Shown here: piece by piece, positions 8,108 to 17,441 of the stretch
Layout of the letters: each line of letters begins with the position of its first letter
Position numbering within the stretch: the stretch's first letter is position 1
Position numbers and translations under genes: made by a program
Notes under the pieces: model-generated
Databases searched by the model: none
The model's input: the letters and a program-made list of their open reading frames with translations, nothing else
What the model was told of the DNA's origin: nothing
NCBI GenBank assembly: GCA_002482885.1
Contig: DLGW01000009.1
Coordinates: forward strand, 1 to 62,164
DNA from: Flavobacteriaceae bacterium UBA7684
GTDB lineage: Bacteria > Bacteroidota > Bacteroidia > Flavobacteriales > Flavobacteriaceae
Direction: 5' to 3'
DNA length: 62,164 bases

Positions 8108-9250
8108 TTAGTCTTTCAAGATATTCCTAGAAATTACCACCTTTTGTATTTCGGTAGTTCCTTCGCCAATGGTACATAACTTAGCATCTCGGTAAAATTT
8201 TTCTACTGGAAAATCTTTGGTGTATCCGTAACCTCCGTGTATTTGAACGGCATCATTCGCAATTCTAACACAAGCTTCCGAAGCAAACATTTTAGACATA
8301 GCACTTATCGTGGTCATGGGTTTGTGTTGGTTTTTTAAAGAAGCCGCTTTATGCAATAATAATTCCGAGGCTTCAATATCGGTAGCCATATCGGCCAACT
8401 TAAAAGAAATGCCCTGAAAATTACTAATGGGTTGCCCGAACTGATGACGTTCTTTGGCATATTTTAAAGAAGCTTCATATGCTCCTTTTGAAATCCCTAA
8501 AGATAAAGCACCGATGGAAATCCGTCCGCCGTCTAGTATTTTCATGGATTGAATAAAGCCTTCGCCAACTGCTCCCAAACGATTTTCATCGGGAATTCTA
8601 CAATTATCAAAAATCAATTCAGCGGTTTCGCTGGCACGCATGCCTAATTTATTTTCTTTTTTACCGCTGGTAAATCCTAGAGTTCCTTTTTCAATGACAA
8701 AAGCAGTCATACCTCGGGAATCTCCTTTTTCTCCGGTGCGAACAATCACAACCGCTACATCGCCAGATTTACCATGTGTGATAAAATTTTTAGCCCCATT
8801 AATCACCCATTCGTTACCATCTTTAACCGCAGTGGTGTTCATTCCGCCTGCATCAGAACCGGTATTGTGTTCGGTTAATCCCCAAGCACCAATGTGTTCA
8901 CCAGAAGCCAATTTAGGAATCCATTTTTTCTTTTGTGCTTCGTTTCCGAAAGACAAAATATGGTTGGTACACAAAGAATTGTGTGCTGCTACAGATAAAC
9001 CAATAGAAGGGTCTACCTTAGATATTTCTTCGATAATCGTAATGTATTCATGATATCCTAAACCTGAACCACCCAATTCTTGAGGCACTAAAATCCCCAT
9101 AAATCCCATTTCTCCAATTTTTTTGAATAAATCTACAGGAAAATGTTGTGCTTCATCCCATTCCATAACATAAGGTTTAATATGCAATGCCGCAAAATCC
9201 TTAATAGATTGCGCAATTAACCTTTGTGTTTCATTTTGCTCAAAATTCAT
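8108..9250 (-). CDS. Acyl-CoA dehydrogenase (short-chain/butyryl type)
   Basis: 380 residues, the standard length for the FAD-dependent acyl-CoA dehydrogenase family: N-terminal helical domain, middle beta domain (WGLTEHNTGSDAGG at about 127-140, the FAD/substrate signature) and C-terminal helical domain. The catalytic base is Glu363 in IGEGTTEIQ, the position used by short-chain/butyryl-CoA dehydrogenases. It catalyses alpha-beta dehydrogenation of acyl-CoA in fatty-acid or branched-chain amino-acid breakdown; the exact chain length is not predictable. It heads a minus-strand pair with the short DEAD-box protein. Confidence 0.93.
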   Translation of the reverse strand: MNFEQNETQRLIAQSIKDFAALHIKPYVMEWDEAQHFPVDLFKKIGEMGFMGILVPQELGGSGLGYHEYITIIEEISKVDPSIGLSVAAHNSLCTNHILSFGNEAQKKKWIPKLASGEHIGAWGLTEHNTGSDAGGMNTTAVKDGNEWVINGAKNFITHGKSGDVAVVIVRTGEKGDSRGMTAFVIEKGTLGFTSGKKENKLGMRASETAELIFDNCRIPDENRLGAVGEGFIQSMKILDGGRISIGALSLGISKGAYEASLKYAKERHQFGQPISNFQGISFKLADMATDIEASELLLHKAASLKNQHKPMTTISAMSKMFASEACVRIANDAVQIHGGYGYTKDFPVEKFYRDAKLCTIGEGTTEIQKVVISRNILKD

Positions 9251-9260
9251 GATATCCGTT

Positions 9261-10100
9261 TTAGAACTGCAAATATAAAGTAATTGTATGAACCTTTTCG
9301 GTTGGAAAATTCTTAATTTTAAGCAAATCTTCTGGACGAATTTCGTTCCCTTGCATGGTTCTAAAAGTCATAATATTTTTAGCTAATTCGTAATTAAAAT
9401 AAGGGAATGAGGCGAGTTCTTTTAAATTGGCTTCGTTGATTTTAAGCTTCAAAAGGGCTGGTTTTTGTTTAACGATAAACTTTTCTTGCAATCGTTGATG
9501 CACTACTGGAGTTATGCCAAATATCCAACCGAGTTGTTCCATGGATACAAAACCACCCAACTGTTCTTTTTGTTGTAAAATTCTTTCGGAAAGTATTTCG
9601 CCTATTCCCGAAATAGCGATTAAATCTTGCGAACTTGCTTGATTAATGTCTATTTGAATTATTTTATGAGCAGTAGAAAAGACGGATTTATTTTTGTCTT
9701 TAACCCAATCTGGAAATTTAAAATATGGGGCGATTTTTTGTAACAAAGAATCAGAAACTTGAGTAACTTCTTGAAAATCTGCTACTGAATTAACCCATTG
9801 ATTCTGCCCTCTAAATTGGTGTAGTCTATCGATTTCAGCAGTAGACATCCCCAGCTTATATCCTTTGTAATCCGAAATAAAGTTGGGATTGAACGGATAA
9901 ATGGTATCCTTTTTTTGAACGAGATTTTGTTTTAATTGGTCAACTTTTTTTTGCAATGCTAGCCATTCCTTAGCATTATTATCTTTTAAAGAAAGACTTG
10001 TTTTTTGAAATAGACCATCGGAAAATAATAAGATCTGAAGTGAGATGATTACCACACACAAAATCAAAATACCCAATTGTTGAGAACGTGTAAACCTCAC
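9261..10100 (-). CDS. Membrane-anchored helix-hairpin-helix (ComEA-like) protein
   Basis: 279 residues with one N-terminal transmembrane segment (about 10-27) and two HhH modules: IDINQASSQDLIAISGIGE (about 150-168) and KINEANLKELASFPYFNYELA (about 219-239). HhH domains of this type bind DNA in the periplasm in ComEA. Whether this protein has any role in DNA uptake is unknown, and no other competence gene is nearby. It sits 10 bp upstream of the dehydrogenase start on the same strand and 13 bp after the AGCS carrier, suggesting a run of cotranscribed genes. Confidence 0.8.
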   Translation of the reverse strand: MRFTRSQQLGILILCVVIISLQILLFSDGLFQKTSLSLKDNNAKEWLALQKKVDQLKQNLVQKKDTIYPFNPNFISDYKGYKLGMSTAEIDRLHQFRGQNQWVNSVADFQEVTQVSDSLLQKIAPYFKFPDWVKDKNKSVFSTAHKIIQIDINQASSQDLIAISGIGEILSERILQQKEQLGGFVSMEQLGWIFGITPVVHQRLQEKFIVKQKPALLKLKINEANLKELASFPYFNYELAKNIMTFRTMQGNEIRPEDLLKIKNFPTEKVHTITLYLQF

Positions 10101-10113
10101 TTTAAGCCAAAAA

Positions 10114-11733
10114 TTACTTGCTTGTTTTAAACACGTTGATGGCGTCTAAATAAGTTTTGAGTTCCTCTTTTACTTTAGGAAACAACAACAATAAACCAAT
10201 CATATTAGGGAAAACCAAAGCTAAAATCATGGCATCGGAAAAACGAATCACCGCATCTAAGGTAGAAGCGGCACCTACAATCACAAAAATTAAAAATAAA
10301 ATTTTATAGGTTAAATCGGCTTTTTTTCCTCGTCCGAATAAAAATTTCCAAGCCTGTAATCCATAATATGACCATGAAATCATGGTAGAAAAAGCAAATA
10401 ATACAATAGCAACAGTTAATACTTTAGAAAAACCGGGTAAAGCCGCATCAAAAGCCATAGAGGTTAAGCCTACTCCACCGATGGATTCGCCAGTGTCTTT
10501 TAAAATCACATTACTGGTATATCCTCCGTACACAAACACATCACCCATGTTAAACAACACAATCACCAAGGCGGTCATGGTGCAAATGATTACGGTATCA
10601 ATAAAAGGTTCTAATAAGGCTACAATCCCTTCTGATGCTGGATATTTCGTTCTCACCGCAGAATGCGCAATAGCGGCAGAACCTGCACCTGCTTCGTTAG
10701 AAAAAGCGGCTCTTTTAAATCCAATAATAATTACCCCAACCAATCCACCTACGGTTGCGGTGGGTGTAAAGGCTTCTGAAAAAATCTGTGAAAAAGCTTC
10801 ATCTAATAAATCAAATTTTGAAAAGATGATGAACAAACAAGCCCCTACATATAAAATAGCCATAAAAGGCACTATTTTTTCGGTTACTTTGGCTATTCTT
10901 TTGATTCCTCCAATGATTACAATTCCTGTTAAAATGGCTAAAATTAATCCTATCCAAAAACCAGAACTGCCTCCTTGCAATTGTAAAAATGATTGAATTT
11001 GTGCCGTCGCTTGATTGGACTGAAAAGCATTACCTCCACCAAAAGAAGCTCCAACACATAATATCGCAAATAGTAATCCAAGCGCTTTTCCGAGTTTGGC
11101 TTTTCCAATTTCTGACAATCCTTTGCTTAAATAGTACATAGGCCCACCGTATACCACACCATTTTCATCGATATCTCGGTATTTAACCCCTAAAGTACAT
11201 TCCACAAACTTGGAAGACATGCCTAACAACCCACATATAATCATCCAAAAAGTAGCACCTGGGCCTCCAATACCAATGGCAGCTGCAACTCCGGCAATAT
11301 TTCCTAAACCAACCGTTCCTGAAACCGCTGTGGCTAGGGCTTGGAAATGATTGACCTCTCCGTGTTGATTTTCTGGCTTAATGGTTTGTACAATATCTCC
11401 ATCTACAGCATTTACAGCTACTTTTTCGTCATTAATATCATCTTGTACATCCATTTCATCGTACTTCCCACGGATGATTTGAATAGCTAACCCTACTTTT
11501 CTGAAATTGATAAAACCAAATGCAATCGTAAAAAATAAGGCACCACAAACTAACAACGCCACTACTAAAGGAATTTTTATAGAATCTGTGACAGACACTG
11601 AGTACAGCACTATATTTTCGGCCACATTGGCTAAGGGTTCGAATAATTTATTGATTTTTTCATCTAATCCTTGTTCTTGACTAAAGACTGGAACAGAAAA
11701 TAAAAACCCTAATAGGAGTAAAATAAATTTCAT
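10114..11733 (-). CDS. Alanine/glycine:cation symporter (AGCS family)
   Basis: Sodium-coupled amino-acid importer, about 539 residues from the chosen start. The AGCS signature GGPGATFWMIICGLLGMSSKF followed by ECTLGVKYRD is present at about 160-190, with some ten hydrophobic helices. An upstream ATG (11754) would overlap the PspC gene by 11 bp. The ATG at 11733 is preferred because it gives a proper signal-type start, MKFILLLLGFLFSVPVFSQ. The ~75-residue N-terminal periplasmic extension before the first conserved helix is common in Bacteroidetes members. Confidence 0.88.
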   Translation of the reverse strand: MKFILLLLGFLFSVPVFSQEQGLDEKINKLFEPLANVAENIVLYSVSVTDSIKIPLVVALLVCGALFFTIAFGFINFRKVGLAIQIIRGKYDEMDVQDDINDEKVAVNAVDGDIVQTIKPENQHGEVNHFQALATAVSGTVGLGNIAGVAAAIGIGGPGATFWMIICGLLGMSSKFVECTLGVKYRDIDENGVVYGGPMYYLSKGLSEIGKAKLGKALGLLFAILCVGASFGGGNAFQSNQATAQIQSFLQLQGGSSGFWIGLILAILTGIVIIGGIKRIAKVTEKIVPFMAILYVGACLFIIFSKFDLLDEAFSQIFSEAFTPTATVGGLVGVIIIGFKRAAFSNEAGAGSAAIAHSAVRTKYPASEGIVALLEPFIDTVIICTMTALVIVLFNMGDVFVYGGYTSNVILKDTGESIGGVGLTSMAFDAALPGFSKVLTVAIVLFAFSTMISWSYYGLQAWKFLFGRGKKADLTYKILFLIFVIVGAASTLDAVIRFSDAMILALVFPNMIGLLLLFPKVKEELKTYLDAINVFKTSK

Positions 11734-11743
11734 TATATTTTTT

Positions 11744-11974
11744 TTATAAATCAAACACCGAACTACGTTTGGTGTAAACCATATCTTTTAATTTTATCCA
11801 AAAGGCCAAAATTAAATAAACAGCAAAGCCTAAACCTATTGTTGCAAAAGAAAAATATATAAAAAACAACCTTACACTTGAGGTTCTCATACCAATTTTA
11901 TCGGCTAATCTAGAAGACACCTCAAAACCGTGTTTTTCCAACACGTAACGGATATTATCGGCTATTTTTAACAT
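11744..11974 (-). CDS. PspC domain small membrane protein
   Basis: 76 residues. A short basic N-terminus, LADKIGMRTSSVRLFF (the PspC core), one or two transmembrane helices (about 36-58) and a conserved C-terminus KRSSVFDL. PspC proteins sense or modulate envelope stress, but no pspA/pspB partner is present here. It is upstream of the AGCS carrier with a 10-bp gap to the preferred start, so it probably opens that minus-strand operon. Confidence 0.85.
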   Translation of the reverse strand: MLKIADNIRYVLEKHGFEVSSRLADKIGMRTSSVRLFFIYFSFATIGLGFAVYLILAFWIKLKDMVYTKRSSVFDL

Positions 11975-12092
11975 TTATTTTCTTAAACAACCCCGTAAAA
12001 ATACAGATTCCTAAGAAACATACACAAAAATATTTGGTCATTACCATTTTTTTGTAAATTTGGACTGATTGTTAATTAGAATTTTCAATATT

Positions 12093-12479
12093 ATGATTTC
12101 TCAAATCACAAGAGGTATCAAAATTTCGGTACTTACTTTTTTTGAAGACACTTTTTATGCTAACCAAAAGTTGCAATATGCTTTTTGTTACGAAATCACT
12201 ATTGAAAACCAAAGCAATTGCGTGGTACAACTGACTTCAAGACACTGGGAAATTTACGACGCCTTGGATTATTCTAAAATTGTAGAAGGTGAAGGTGTAG
12301 TGGGTAAAAAACCCATTTTACAAATTGGAGAAAAATACACTTACCGCTCGGGTTGTTTATTATCCTCTCCTTATGGAGCTATGAAAGGTTACTTTAATAT
12401 GATTGATTTTAATTCCTCTAATCGATTCATTGTTGAGGTGCCTTCTTTTAGATTAAATAGCCCTTTTGCTTTAAATTAA
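12093..12479 (+). CDS. apaG: ApaG domain protein
   Basis: 128 residues from the ATG at 12093, matching the family length; an upstream in-frame TTG at 12069 would add eight atypical residues. The ApaG/DUF525 immunoglobulin-like fold is recognisable from YCYEITIENQS-like text near 35-45, SRHWEIYDA (about 59-67), GVVGKKPILQIGE and YRSGCLLSSPYGAMKGYF. In E. coli the gene is linked to Co2+/Mg2+ homeostasis; the biochemical role is unsettled. It is 42 bp upstream of pruA and could share its transcript. Confidence 0.9.
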   Translation: MISQITRGIKISVLTFFEDTFYANQKLQYAFCYEITIENQSNCVVQLTSRHWEIYDALDYSKIVEGEGVVGKKPILQIGEKYTYRSGCLLSSPYGAMKGYFNMIDFNSSNRFIVEVPSFRLNSPFALN

Positions 12480-12521
12480 TTTTATTTTTTTTGTACATTC
12501 CCTCTCATAAAGCAATGCATT

Positions 12522-14153
12522 ATGAGCCACGGAATTTTTACCCCACCAAAAGCGATTAACGAACCTGTTAAAAGCTATGCCCCTGATTCTACCGAAAGAA
12601 AAGAAGTATTGGCGCAATACCAAAAAATGTATGCTACAAAAATCACAATTCCTTTATATATTGGAAATCAGCAAATTGTAACTTCAATACTAAAAAATAT
12701 TGCACCCCCACACGAACACCAACACTTTATTGGCAGTTATTCCATAGCCGAACCACAGCATGTGCAACTAGCCATTGAAGCCGCTTTAGCAACTAAAAAA
12801 GAATGGGAATCCATTTCTTGGTCAAAAAGAGCTACCATATTTTTAAAAGCGGCCGATTTAATTGCGGGCCCTTACCGAAGTGTAATCAACGCCGCAACCA
12901 TGCTGGGGCAATCTAAAAACATACATCAGGCAGAAATTGACGCGGCTTGTGAATGGATTGATTTTTTAAGATTCAATGTACAATTCGCCCACGAGATTTA
13001 TAGCAACCAACCTATATCTGATAACGACGCTAGCAACAGTATGGAATACAGACCTTTAGAAGGTTTTATATACGCCATCACACCTTTTAACTTTACCGCA
13101 ATAGCGGCTAATTTGTCTGCAAGTGCTGCTTTAATGGGCAATACCGTGATTTGGAAACCCAGTGATAGTCAAATGTATTCGGCAAAAATCATTATGGATA
13201 TTTTTAATGAAGCTGGTCTGCCCGATGGGGTCATCAATATGATTAGTGGCGATGCTAAAATGATTTCGGATATTGTTATTCAACATCCTGAATTTGCTGG
13301 TTTGCACTTTACGGGTTCAACGGAAGTTTTTAAAAATCTATGGCAACAAATTGGAAACAATATTCATCTTTATAAAACTTTTCCAAAAATAGTTGGAGAA
13401 ACTGGCGGTAAAAATTTCATTTTAGCGCATCATTCTGCTCCAATTGACGCTTTAGTTACTGCCATTATTCGAGGTGGTTTTGAATTTCAAGGTCAAAAAT
13501 GTTCCGCGGCTTCAAGAGTTTATCTACCAAAATCTATCTCCGAAGTAGTCCTTTCTAAATTAAAAAAAGAAATGGCGACTATTCAAACTGGTGCACCTGA
13601 CGATTTTAAAAATTTTGTCAATGCGGTTATCCATAAAAGTGCTTATGACAGATTAATTTCAGTTATTGAAAAAGTAAAAAAATCTTCTGAAGCAAAAATC
13701 ATTATTGGTGGGCATTACGATGATAAAATCGGTTATTTTATTGAACCTACCGTTGTACTAACGACCAACCCCTCTTTTGAAACTATGACTAACGAATTGT
13801 TTGGTCCTATTGTAACCATTTTTATTTACGAAGATGAAAACTGGGAAAACATGTTTAAGATTATTGATAAGAGTACAAAATACGCCCTCACGGGTGCTGT
13901 TTTCGCTACTGAAACCCAATCCATTGCACAAGCCACTTTGGCACTGACTCATAGCGCAGGCAATTTTTATATTAACGACAAACCTACAGGAGCCGTTGTG
14001 GGCAAACAACCTTTCGGAGGGGCGAGAGCTTCTGGCACCAACGACAAAGCAGGTTCCTTATGGAATTTAATGCGTTGGGTTTCACCAAGAACCATTAAAG
14101 AAACTTATATACCTGCAACGGATTATAGATATCCTTTTTTAGATTCTAAGTAA
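12522..14153 (+). CDS. pruA: L-glutamate gamma-semialdehyde dehydrogenase (P5C dehydrogenase)
   Basis: 543 residues, class 4 aldehyde dehydrogenase of proline catabolism, oxidising glutamate semialdehyde to glutamate with NAD+. The general base is Glu293 in VGETGGKNF and the catalytic nucleophile Cys327 in FQGQKCSAASRVY. The substrate-side motif TGAVVGKQPFGGARASGTN is near 493-511. Unlike PutA of proteobacteria this is a monofunctional enzyme; the partner proline dehydrogenase is not in the window. Confidence 0.96.
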   Translation: MSHGIFTPPKAINEPVKSYAPDSTERKEVLAQYQKMYATKITIPLYIGNQQIVTSILKNIAPPHEHQHFIGSYSIAEPQHVQLAIEAALATKKEWESISWSKRATIFLKAADLIAGPYRSVINAATMLGQSKNIHQAEIDAACEWIDFLRFNVQFAHEIYSNQPISDNDASNSMEYRPLEGFIYAITPFNFTAIAANLSASAALMGNTVIWKPSDSQMYSAKIIMDIFNEAGLPDGVINMISGDAKMISDIVIQHPEFAGLHFTGSTEVFKNLWQQIGNNIHLYKTFPKIVGETGGKNFILAHHSAPIDALVTAIIRGGFEFQGQKCSAASRVYLPKSISEVVLSKLKKEMATIQTGAPDDFKNFVNAVIHKSAYDRLISVIEKVKKSSEAKIIIGGHYDDKIGYFIEPTVVLTTNPSFETMTNELFGPIVTIFIYEDENWENMFKIIDKSTKYALTGAVFATETQSIAQATLALTHSAGNFYINDKPTGAVVGKQPFGGARASGTNDKAGSLWNLMRWVSPRTIKETYIPATDYRYPFLDSK

Positions 14154-14197
14154 TTTATTTTTTTGATATTTTTAACAAAAATTTAAATCTAATAACT

Positions 14198-14653
14198 ATG
14201 AAAAAACTTCTATTAATCATTATTGTTATTTTGATTCATACAACGGAAACATGGGCACAAAAGTATGAATACAAAATCGTTACTAGTATTGAATCTATTG
14301 TCCCTATGGGACTGGGTCGTTCCCGTATCATTGAAAATGACGAACCCCGTGATTATACCGCTTTTACTTCTACCCGAACTGCCGAAGGTACCGAAAAAAC
14401 CAAAATGAAAAGAAGCGATGCCCGTATTGACAATATGAGGGAATCTACTTTATTAAACTTTTACAGTGCGGTTGGGATTAACTTTAGCAATGTTGCTTCT
14501 AACGATGCTATACTTACTTCCATGTTAAATGCCTATGCCAAAGAAGGTTGGGAATTAGCCTTCGTAAGTAGCGGAGTAGAAAGCGACGCTGGTTCTAACG
14601 ATGGAAACGGAATTTTTGTTACGCGATATGTGTTTAAAAAAATCATGAATTAA
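14198..14653 (+). CDS. Secreted protein with DUF4177-like C-terminus
   Basis: 151 residues with a signal peptide (about 1-20, ending TWAQ). The C-terminal part LNAYAKEGWELAFVSSG...FVTRYVFKK resembles the small DUF4177 fold; the central arginine-rich part is unassigned. No catalytic residues are apparent. The stop is 3 bp before the FadL-like gene, so the two are probably one transcription unit and may act together at the outer membrane. Confidence 0.65.
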   Translation: MKKLLLIIIVILIHTTETWAQKYEYKIVTSIESIVPMGLGRSRIIENDEPRDYTAFTSTRTAEGTEKTKMKRSDARIDNMRESTLLNFYSAVGINFSNVASNDAILTSMLNAYAKEGWELAFVSSGVESDAGSNDGNGIFVTRYVFKKIMN

Positions 14654-14656
14654 GCC

Positions 14657-16171
14657 ATGCAAAAAATCATACAAATATTATGTCTTTTTTGTTGTATGTA
14701 TGGATGGAGCCAGGACACACACTATTGGACTCAACAATTTGGTTCTAAATCGTCACTAATGGGTGGAGCTTCTGTCGGAGGAGTAAGAGACAATAGTTCT
14801 ATTTATTACAATCCAGGAGCCATGTCTTTGGTTGATAGTTCTACGGTTTCGGTAAGTGCTACTGGCTATCAGTACGAAAGTTTAAAACTAAAAAACGGAG
14901 CAGGATCAGGAATTGACCTTAATTCTTCCAAAACATATATTATTCCTTTAATTATTACCGGAACTTATAAATTCAAAAAAAATGACCGCCATACCTTAGG
15001 ATATACCATTATTTCAAAAATGCAGACGGGTTTAAAATTATCAGCACGAAATGACCTAGAATTGGATGTACTTCCTGAATTTAATAGTGAAGGTAATGAA
15101 GAATTCGTTGCACAATATAACCTTAACACAAGTGTAAGTGAACAATGGTTTGGAGGGGGGTATTCATATAGATTCAGCGATCATTTCTCTGTAGGATTAA
15201 CCACTTTTATCAATTATCGTTCTCAACTTTTAGAAAAATCGCATGTTGCTCGGGCCATTCCATTTGACACTTCTGTTTACTATCAATATATAACGCAATT
15301 AGTATCTGCAAATGACATTCAATCTATTGAATTCATGAACTTTAATCTGATTAATAAAATTGGTTTTGCTTTTGATTTTAAGAAATTGAAATTCGGTTTT
15401 GCCATAACTACCCCGGGAATCAAATTATATAGTAGTGGAAATTACTTAAGAGATGCACAATTGAGCAATATGAACTTAGATGAAAATGATCTAAACGATT
15501 ATATTGAAAACGCTGAAACAGAAGAAGAAATATCCGCAGCTGTGAACGACTTTAAAGACGGATTATATTCATTTACTGCCAACGATAAACAAGACAGTAA
15601 AGAAGGAATGCAAGTAGAATATAAAACGCCATTATCAATAAGTGGAGGTATAGAATACGATTTTAAAAAATTCAAAATCAGCACCTCTTGGGAGTGGTTT
15701 GATAAAATTGCTCCGTACCACATTATTAAGCCTGTTGAAAGAGAAGTATTACGACCTAAAAGCGCTAAATTTGGATATACCAGTACCGAATTTATGAGTA
15801 TTCAAGAAAGTAATAAGAGCGTATTTAATTGGGTGGTTGCCTGTGAAATTCCTTTAACGAAAAAGATCAGCTTAATATCAAGTTTTAGAACCGATAATTC
15901 TTATGCTTCAAAACCCACTATCGAAAGTGAGCGCATCAACCAAACCTATTGGAACTTAAAGCACCTGACTTTGGGAGCCGTTCAAAAGAAAGAAAAATCG
16001 GATTTATCTTTAGGGTTAACCTACGGATTTGGAAACACAACTGGTCCTCAATACACCAACTTGGCCACACCATACGAAGCGAATGCTTTGGAAGGTGATA
16101 TTGAAACCAGTGAAATTAATTATAACACTTATGCGCTTCTGTTAGGGTACACTTATTATTTAGGAAAATAA
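14657..16171 (+). CDS. OmpP1/FadL-family outer-membrane transport protein
   Basis: 504 residues with signal peptide (1-18). The FadL-type N-terminal hatch follows: SSLMGGASVGGVRDNSSIYYNPGAMSL matches the conserved GxAxxAxxxDxxxxxxNPAxL pattern. The rest is alternating amphipathic beta strands ending in an aromatic/TYYLGK C-terminus. The family carries hydrophobic substrates such as fatty acids across the outer membrane. An acidic insert (about 270-305) is likely a surface loop. It is cotranscribed with the secreted protein upstream and ends at the hairpin at 16218. Confidence 0.85.
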   Translation: MQKIIQILCLFCCMYGWSQDTHYWTQQFGSKSSLMGGASVGGVRDNSSIYYNPGAMSLVDSSTVSVSATGYQYESLKLKNGAGSGIDLNSSKTYIIPLIITGTYKFKKNDRHTLGYTIISKMQTGLKLSARNDLELDVLPEFNSEGNEEFVAQYNLNTSVSEQWFGGGYSYRFSDHFSVGLTTFINYRSQLLEKSHVARAIPFDTSVYYQYITQLVSANDIQSIEFMNFNLINKIGFAFDFKKLKFGFAITTPGIKLYSSGNYLRDAQLSNMNLDENDLNDYIENAETEEEISAAVNDFKDGLYSFTANDKQDSKEGMQVEYKTPLSISGGIEYDFKKFKISTSWEWFDKIAPYHIIKPVEREVLRPKSAKFGYTSTEFMSIQESNKSVFNWVVACEIPLTKKISLISSFRTDNSYASKPTIESERINQTYWNLKHLTLGAVQKKEKSDLSLGLTYGFGNTTGPQYTNLATPYEANALEGDIETSEINYNTYALLLGYTYYLGK

Positions 16172-16217
16172 TTTCAAAAAAATTGTATTTCTTATAATAA
16201 TTCTTAATTTTATGTTA

Positions 16218-16250
16218 ATCAACCGATTAGTTAATCGGTTGATTTTTTTT
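16218..16250 (+). terminator. Terminator after the FadL-like gene
   Basis: Perfect inverted repeat ATCAACCGATTA / TAATCGGTTGAT (loop opens to 4 nt or more) followed by T8. Low GC but a long stem. Confidence 0.7.
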
Positions 16251-16273
16251 ACAACCTAACCTAACTACACTTT

Positions 16274-16390
16274 ATGGAAAGACGTGATTTTATTTTAAAA
16301 TCAGGACTATTGACTGCAGCAGGAGCATTAACGCCAATGTTCCTTCAGGGAAATACTATCGAAAACCCCGAAAAATTTCATCCGATATAA
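16274..16390 (+). pseudogene. 5' Tat-signal fragment of the frameshifted cupin gene
   Basis: A 38-codon ORF beginning MERRDFILKS and continuing GLLTAAGAL, which is a twin-arginine signal peptide (RRDFILK), then a stop at 16388. The cupin reading frame continues upstream of its own first ATG without a stop to about 16370 and joins this ORF smoothly if one A is added to the A5 run at 16371-16375 (reading PEKISSDIKPVLLQG). I infer a single ancestral gene 16274-16896 of about 207 codons interrupted by a 1-base deletion or a sequencing error. Confidence 0.7.
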
Positions 16391-16419
16391 AACCAGTTCT
16401 ATTACAGGGACAACCTCCC

Positions 16420-16896
16420 TTGCACCACAACGGAAGTATGGCTATTAAAATTTGGATGAGAACTTCTATGACAAACGGTTTATTTTCAAGTGTTGAATGC
16501 GCCGTAGCACCAGAAACTATGGGACCTCCTCCACATGCACACAAAGAATTGGACGAAATAATGTATGTATTAGAAGGTACTGCCAGTGTTTTAATTGACA
16601 ATGAAGTAGTTGAAATTCATGCAGGTGGTTGGCATCTGCGCCCCCGAATGATAGAACACACTTTTTTTAATGCAACCGACAAACCATTGCGTTTTATAGA
16701 CATGTATTTCAACCAGCCCTTTGAGGAATATTTAGACAGGATTTTTCATGAACTCACTGAAGAAAAAGGATTTAAAGAAGGATCTAAAGAAAAAATTGAT
16801 GAAATCATGAAACTGAATGATCAATTCGGATTGTTTTTTAAACCCGATGCATTCACCCGAAAAGATGAAATTATGAAAAAGTATCATTTAAAATAA
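16420..16896 (+). CDS. Cupin domain protein (3' part of a frameshifted gene)
   Basis: Single-domain cupin. Motif 1 is PPPHAHKELDEIMYVLEG (His-X-His plus Glu) and motif 2 HLRPRMIEHTFFN, giving a likely metal site of two His, Glu and His. Helical C-terminus to 16896. The coordinates start at a TTG (16420); the first ATG is at 16438, and neither gives a signal peptide. The missing export signal is encoded just upstream in another frame (16274-16390), so the native protein was probably a Tat-exported cupin. Substrate unknown. If the shift is real, the remaining product would be cytoplasmic or absent. Confidence 0.7.
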   Translation: MHHNGSMAIKIWMRTSMTNGLFSSVECAVAPETMGPPPHAHKELDEIMYVLEGTASVLIDNEVVEIHAGGWHLRPRMIEHTFFNATDKPLRFIDMYFNQPFEEYLDRIFHELTEEKGFKEGSKEKIDEIMKLNDQFGLFFKPDAFTRKDEIMKKYHLK

Positions 16897-16930
16897 ACAT
16901 ATAGATATTCAAATTATAAAACAATAAACT

Positions 16931-17419
16931 ATGAAAAACAAAAACCTAACCCTTACTTTTAGTTTATTGTTGCTGGGAGCTTCACAAACTATTTTTGCAC
17001 AAAGTGCTATTGTGCCTGCCGGAGGCAACGCTACTGGCACAGGCGGAAGCATGAGCTATACCGTTGGGCAAATTGACTATGTGGTTGCTAAGGGCGAAGG
17101 AGGAAGCTTATCTCAAGGTATTCAACAACCTTTCGAAATTGAAGAAACTCTAGGAATTGATCAAAAACACATTACACTAAATGTGGTTGTGTATCCTAAC
17201 CCAACTGCGGATTATGTTACTCTAACCGTTAGCGAATCTGATCTTAAAAACATGACTTTTATTTTATCGGATGCCCAAGGGAAACAAATTAGTAATGGCG
17301 CTATTGTTCAAGACGAATCACAAATTACCATGTCGCAATTATCTGCTGGCTTATATTTTTTGAATATCCAAACCAATGGTAAGGACACTAAAATATTCAA
17401 AATCATCAAAAAACAATAA
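16931..17419 (+). CDS. Small secreted protein with T9SS type A sorting domain
   Basis: 162 residues: signal peptide (about 1-24), a short glycine-rich region SxTVGQIDY, a linker LGIDQK, and from ~95 a T9SS type A C-terminal domain with the PNPT motif, LSDAQGKQI and LSAGLYFLNIQTNGK...KIIKKQ. The CTD targets the protein to the type IX secretion system for anchoring or release at the cell surface. The remaining passenger (~65 residues) is too small for a recognised enzyme. Followed by a strong hairpin at 17442. Confidence 0.85.
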   Translation: MKNKNLTLTFSLLLLGASQTIFAQSAIVPAGGNATGTGGSMSYTVGQIDYVVAKGEGGSLSQGIQQPFEIEETLGIDQKHITLNVVVYPNPTADYVTLTVSESDLKNMTFILSDAQGKQISNGAIVQDESQITMSQLSAGLYFLNIQTNGKDTKIFKIIKKQ

Positions 17420-17441
17420 CAAACCTACTTAAGGGGAAAAC

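Noticed and set aside
10382..10996. 204-codon plus-strand ORF inside the AGCS carrier gene
   Set aside because: Long only because the opposite strand codes a hydrophobic protein; no promoter, no recognisable domain, and the carrier gene is fully conserved.
12069..12092. TTG start eight codons upstream of the apaG ATG
   Set aside because: The ATG at 12093 gives the family length of about 128 residues and the usual MISQITRGI start.
16361..16390. Programmed -1 frameshift joining Tat peptide and cupin
   Set aside because: The codons there (GAA AAA TTT) do not form an X-XXY-YYZ slippery site and no downstream pseudoknot or hairpin is evident; a single-base deletion is simpler.
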